A DNA stretch of 64,000 nucleotides from Leishmania infantum JPCM5. Taxonomy: Eukaryota > Euglenozoa > Kinetoplastea > Trypanosomatida > Trypanosomatidae. The first letter of the stretch is position 1. Every line of letters begins with the position of its first letter. Shown here one piece after another: positions 61,542-64,000 of the stretch. The stretch lies in contig NC_009401.2 of assembly GCF_000002875.2 (NCBI RefSeq), positions 137,843 through 201,842 of the forward strand. The letters are read 5' to 3'. Made by a program: the position numbers and the translations under genes. Under the pieces are notes generated by a model that saw only the letters and a program-made list of their open reading frames with translations, did no database searches and was not told the DNA's origin.

Positions 61542-61674
61542 AGCTGGGCGCCGCCTGGCACCGCGGCTTGGGGCTCAGCCAAGGAAGGGTGAGAGAGGCG
61601 GGGGTGCAAAGACGGGCAAGCTGGGGTGCCGGAGAGAGCGAGCACGCACGCAGAGAGGACTGCAAAAATAAGCG

Positions 61675-62368
61675 CGGCAGTGCGGTCGGTCCCACCCACC
61701 CCCCAAAGGGAGAGGGGTATACTTCAGCGTCATGCATGCCTGTCGCATATTCCAGCGCCATGTTCGTGTATGGGAGGAGGGAGGGCAATGCATGTACTGG
61801 AGCCGGGGCGTCGATGCCAGGCGAAGCGGGTGCAAGAGATTGGAGTGAGGGCTACCCACCACCACCACCACCATACCGGAGGTGAATGTACCGCAGCGGT
61901 GTATGATGGCTGCTGCCCCTCCAGCCCGTTCTTTCCATGTTCATCTGCTTGGTGGTGCGAGAGTAGGGAAGACGAAGACGGAGGCGGAGGACAGAGGACG
62001 ACGATGCTGTGCCTTGGCAGCGGGCCGCACTCGACTCGCGTTGCCTTTCGTCTGCCGCTAGCGTCAAGTGTGCGAAAAGACGCCATCACAGACATCGACC
62101 CGCGCGCACGCGCCCACCACCACCACCCCGGGCCTCAGCGAGACTTGATCTCCCCTCCGCCCCTCCCACCCTCCGTTTTCTGTCCATCACTGCTGGCGCA
62201 GTGCACGTGGCGACGCGGTGGGGCTTTCCTGCTCGGCTCTTCATCTTTTCCCCCTTTCTTCGCGGGCACATGTTGATGATTCAGTGGGAGCATGCGCAAA
62301 GTCGAGGAGCACCACGCGGGCAACAACGCCCACAGAGGCACAGCTGCCGCGACACCCATCCGCATCCG
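61675..62368. other. Intergenic / 3' UTR of the right-edge gene
   Basis: No gene is seen here. It contains a short (CCA)n run near 61857-61874 and another near 62116-62127. Confidence 0.55.
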
Positions 62369-64000
62369 TCATGCTCCGCCTCGCTGCTTTAGCTCGTGCC
62401 AGCCCTGCTCCATCTGGCGAAGCAGCTGCTCGTAGTGTATTTCGTGCACGTGGAACCGGCCGTCGACATTAGGCGAAGTGGTCGCAGCGAGGGAACCCTG
62501 GCTAGGATGCGCTGCCTTGCTTGCTGACGAAGGCGACAACGCGCTAGCCGTCAGACTTACCAGCAGTTTCCTTGCCACGGTGATGTACACGCGATGCGCG
62601 GCTTGAACTTGTCGCTCCAGCGAGCGCGTTCGCCAAGACTTCAGTGGGTTCGAGGCGAAATCCGATGCGGTAAGCTGGTGCTGGGATACGACGGCGGCAC
62701 CGCCGGCGTTGAAGAGCGCCTCCTCCGCCCAACGCACACACCGCCACGCGCCATCCAGCACGGAGAGAGCTAGGGAGTCCCACGACAGCACGCGTGTCTG
62801 CCGACGGTGCGACAGCACCGACGATAGTGCAACCGCGGGCACCTCAGCGAGCTTGCTCTGCTGTGGAACGCGCTGCAAGACCGCTGCGGCAGCGGTGAAG
62901 TGGGAGCGACAGCTGTACGCCTCCGCGACCTCCAGTAAGAAGCCATGCGCCTCAAGAAGACGCACCGCCTCCCCAAAGAGAATCTCCGTCTCCTCCGCGT
63001 CTTCACCGGGGCAGAAAGGAGAGAACGGCACATCCTCACTTTGCTGTGCCGTTGGCGTCGCCGCGGCCGGGGATGTGGGGGCAGAGGCCACTGCACCTGA
63101 CGGCTCAGCGCGACGCTCCGCTGAGGGCTCGCCCGCGTTGAGGCGACGCGCACTCGCATCAGCTGCGTCGATGCGCCGCATCGATGCTCTCACCTCCTGA
63201 GATGCGCCCCACCAATCCAGCAGCCAGCGCGCCGTGGCCTCATTTTGCTCCAGTACCCCTTGTCGCAGCAGCTCCTGCACACGACGCGCAGCGCTGCAGG
63301 CGGATGGCGATTGAGAAGCCATAAACAGACTCGCTGGAGTGTCTCCCACGTCGCTAAGAACCATCTCGAGAAGCAAGTGCTGGAGGGGCGGCTCCACTGG
63401 AATGGCGGCGCTGTGCAGGAGCCGCACATAATCGCAGAGGAGTCCCTCGAGTTGGCGCCGCCTCTGAGGCTGTTGCTGCTGTTGGGGGTGGCATAGCAAA
63501 GATGACTGAAGGGCTAACCAAGTAGGAGCAAACACCTTCTGTAAAATGAGCTGCTGCAGCTCAGCGGAGCTGATGAGGAGCTCACCAGATGCCACAGAGC
63601 GGGTTGCACGCGCAACATCGGCGCCGTCGGCCCCTCCTGCGAGGGCCAAAGAGCGCTCTCGCTCCACCGCGACGCAACGGGCAGAAAACGCGGTTTCGAG
63701 TGTGAGGTTCTCCAGCATGCACGTCCATAGAGTGTACAACTGCTTGCCTGCGACGCCCGGTGTCGATGCTGTGGCCATGCACAGAAGATGTCGCAACGCA
63801 TCCACCTTGGAGTACTCAGATGGGCCCGTCTGGGACACTCCAGCGCCGTTGCCGTCGCCGTCATCGCGCTCCAACCCCACCGCCTGGACAGTGAGCTCAC
63901 CTAGAAGGCCGACAAGAGCGTGCACGCTGCTGGTGCTGCGGTCGTTGGTCGAGCGAGCCGAAAACACCTGATAGCGCCGGCACAGGAAGCTCACGTAGGA
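62369..64000 (-). CDS. Helical hypothetical protein, 5'-truncated by the window edge
   Basis: The frame is open to the right edge without an ATG that must be the start (the first Met-like codon at 63994 is GTG), so the N terminus is outside the window; 543 residues are visible. It is largely alpha-helical in character, with Ala/Ser-rich linkers. Blocks include VDALRHLLCMATASTPGVAG, LQQLILQKVFAPTWLALQSS, LLEMVLSDVGDTPASLFMAS, ILFGEAVRLLEAHGFLLEVA (with EAYSCRSHFTAAAAVLQRV following) and VQAAHRVYITVARKLLVSLT. The helix-pair style is reminiscent of alpha-solenoid trafficking or scaffold proteins, including the C-terminal part of Mic1/RMC1-type proteins, but I cannot confirm this. The C terminus is HELKQRGGA and the stop is TGA. 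Confidence 0.8.
   Translation of the reverse strand, partial: SYVSFLCRRYQVFSARSTNDRSTSSVHALVGLLGELTVQAVGLERDDGDGNGAGVSQTGPSEYSKVDALRHLLCMATASTPGVAGKQLYTLWTCMLENLTLETAFSARCVAVERERSLALAGGADGADVARATRSVASGELLISSAELQQLILQKVFAPTWLALQSSLLCHPQQQQQPQRRRQLEGLLCDYVRLLHSAAIPVEPPLQHLLLEMVLSDVGDTPASLFMASQSPSACSAARRVQELLRQGVLEQNEATARWLLDWWGASQEVRASMRRIDAADASARRLNAGEPSAERRAEPSGAVASAPTSPAAATPTAQQSEDVPFSPFCPGEDAEETEILFGEAVRLLEAHGFLLEVAEAYSCRSHFTAAAAVLQRVPQQSKLAEVPAVALSSVLSHRRQTRVLSWDSLALSVLDGAWRCVRWAEEALFNAGGAAVVSQHQLTASDFASNPLKSWRTRSLERQVQAAHRVYITVARKLLVSLTASALSPSSASKAAHPSQGSLAATTSPNVDGRFHVHEIHYEQLLRQMEQGWHELKQRGGA

Noticed and set aside
1..64000. tRNA, rRNA or spliced-leader RNA genes
   Set aside because: Looking for a tRNA T-arm core (GGTTCGAATCC-like) with a matching A box gave nothing convincing. 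Small nucleolar RNAs cannot be excluded by eye.
1..64000. CRISPR array or other prokaryotic defence system
   Set aside because: The organism is a eukaryote by gene content and organisation. The simple repeats lack regular unique spacers.
1..64000. Strand-switch region or promoter
   Set aside because: All supported genes are on the minus strand, so no divergent or convergent junction exists inside the window.

Overview
This window looks like a stretch of trypanosomatid nuclear chromosome, most likely Leishmania or a close Leishmaniinae relative. Three observations support this. All sixteen recognisable genes (one cut by the right edge) are on the minus strand, head to tail, with no introns and no promoter-like breaks. 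Coding sequence is GC-rich, while the intergenic DNA is full of (GT)n, (CA)n, (TA)n and GA-rich microsatellites. Just upstream of many start codons the sense strand carries a pyrimidine tract followed by AG, as expected for spliced-leader trans-splicing. The window therefore reads as part of one polycistronic unit transcribed from right to left.

Read in the direction of transcription: a 5'-truncated helical protein (62369 to the right edge); a possible decayed small gene (about 61.2-61.5 kb); a 1966-residue coiled-coil and low-complexity protein (53929-59829); a 1314-residue low-complexity protein (48041-51985); an EEF1AKMT1/EFM5-like methyltransferase with a long coiled-coil tail (44266-45897); a divergent nibrin (NBS1)-like FHA-BRCT-BRCT protein (40014-43187); a 5.9 kb non-coding gap; a RING-type E3 candidate (30919-34092); a STE/MAPKKK-like kinase (23340-26927); a Qb-SNARE of the NPSN type (18774-19601); an EF-hand protein with an N-myristoylation-type start (15221-17623); a cytidine deaminase (13328-13963); tRNA-dihydrouridine synthase 3 (10742-12529); two small membrane proteins (9404-9790 and 8286-8696); a 1735-residue protein with dsRBD-like segments (2245-7452); and a hypothetical protein (754-1653).

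The accessory layer is in the spacers. A repeat of about 0.6 kb occurs three times at near identity: 14244-14717 on the minus strand, and 22523-23145 and 29419-30047 on the plus strand. A fourth, badly degraded copy is at about 38.2-38.64 kb. Size, position in 3' UTR/intergenic DNA and presence of degenerate relatives suggest a SIDER-type retroposon, but the near identity is unusual. One pair is inverted and flanks the EF-hand and SNARE genes; the other is direct and flanks the kinase gene. A block at 10.2-10.6 kb has a T-free G/C/A homopolymer pattern that looks like poor base calling.

The genes have no obvious shared pathway (tRNA modification, pyrimidine salvage, vesicle fusion, signalling, DNA repair, translation-factor methylation). 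That is normal for trypanosomatid polycistrons, where neighbours are not functionally linked. No tRNA, rRNA, CRISPR array, strand switch or protein-coding mobile element was recognised.
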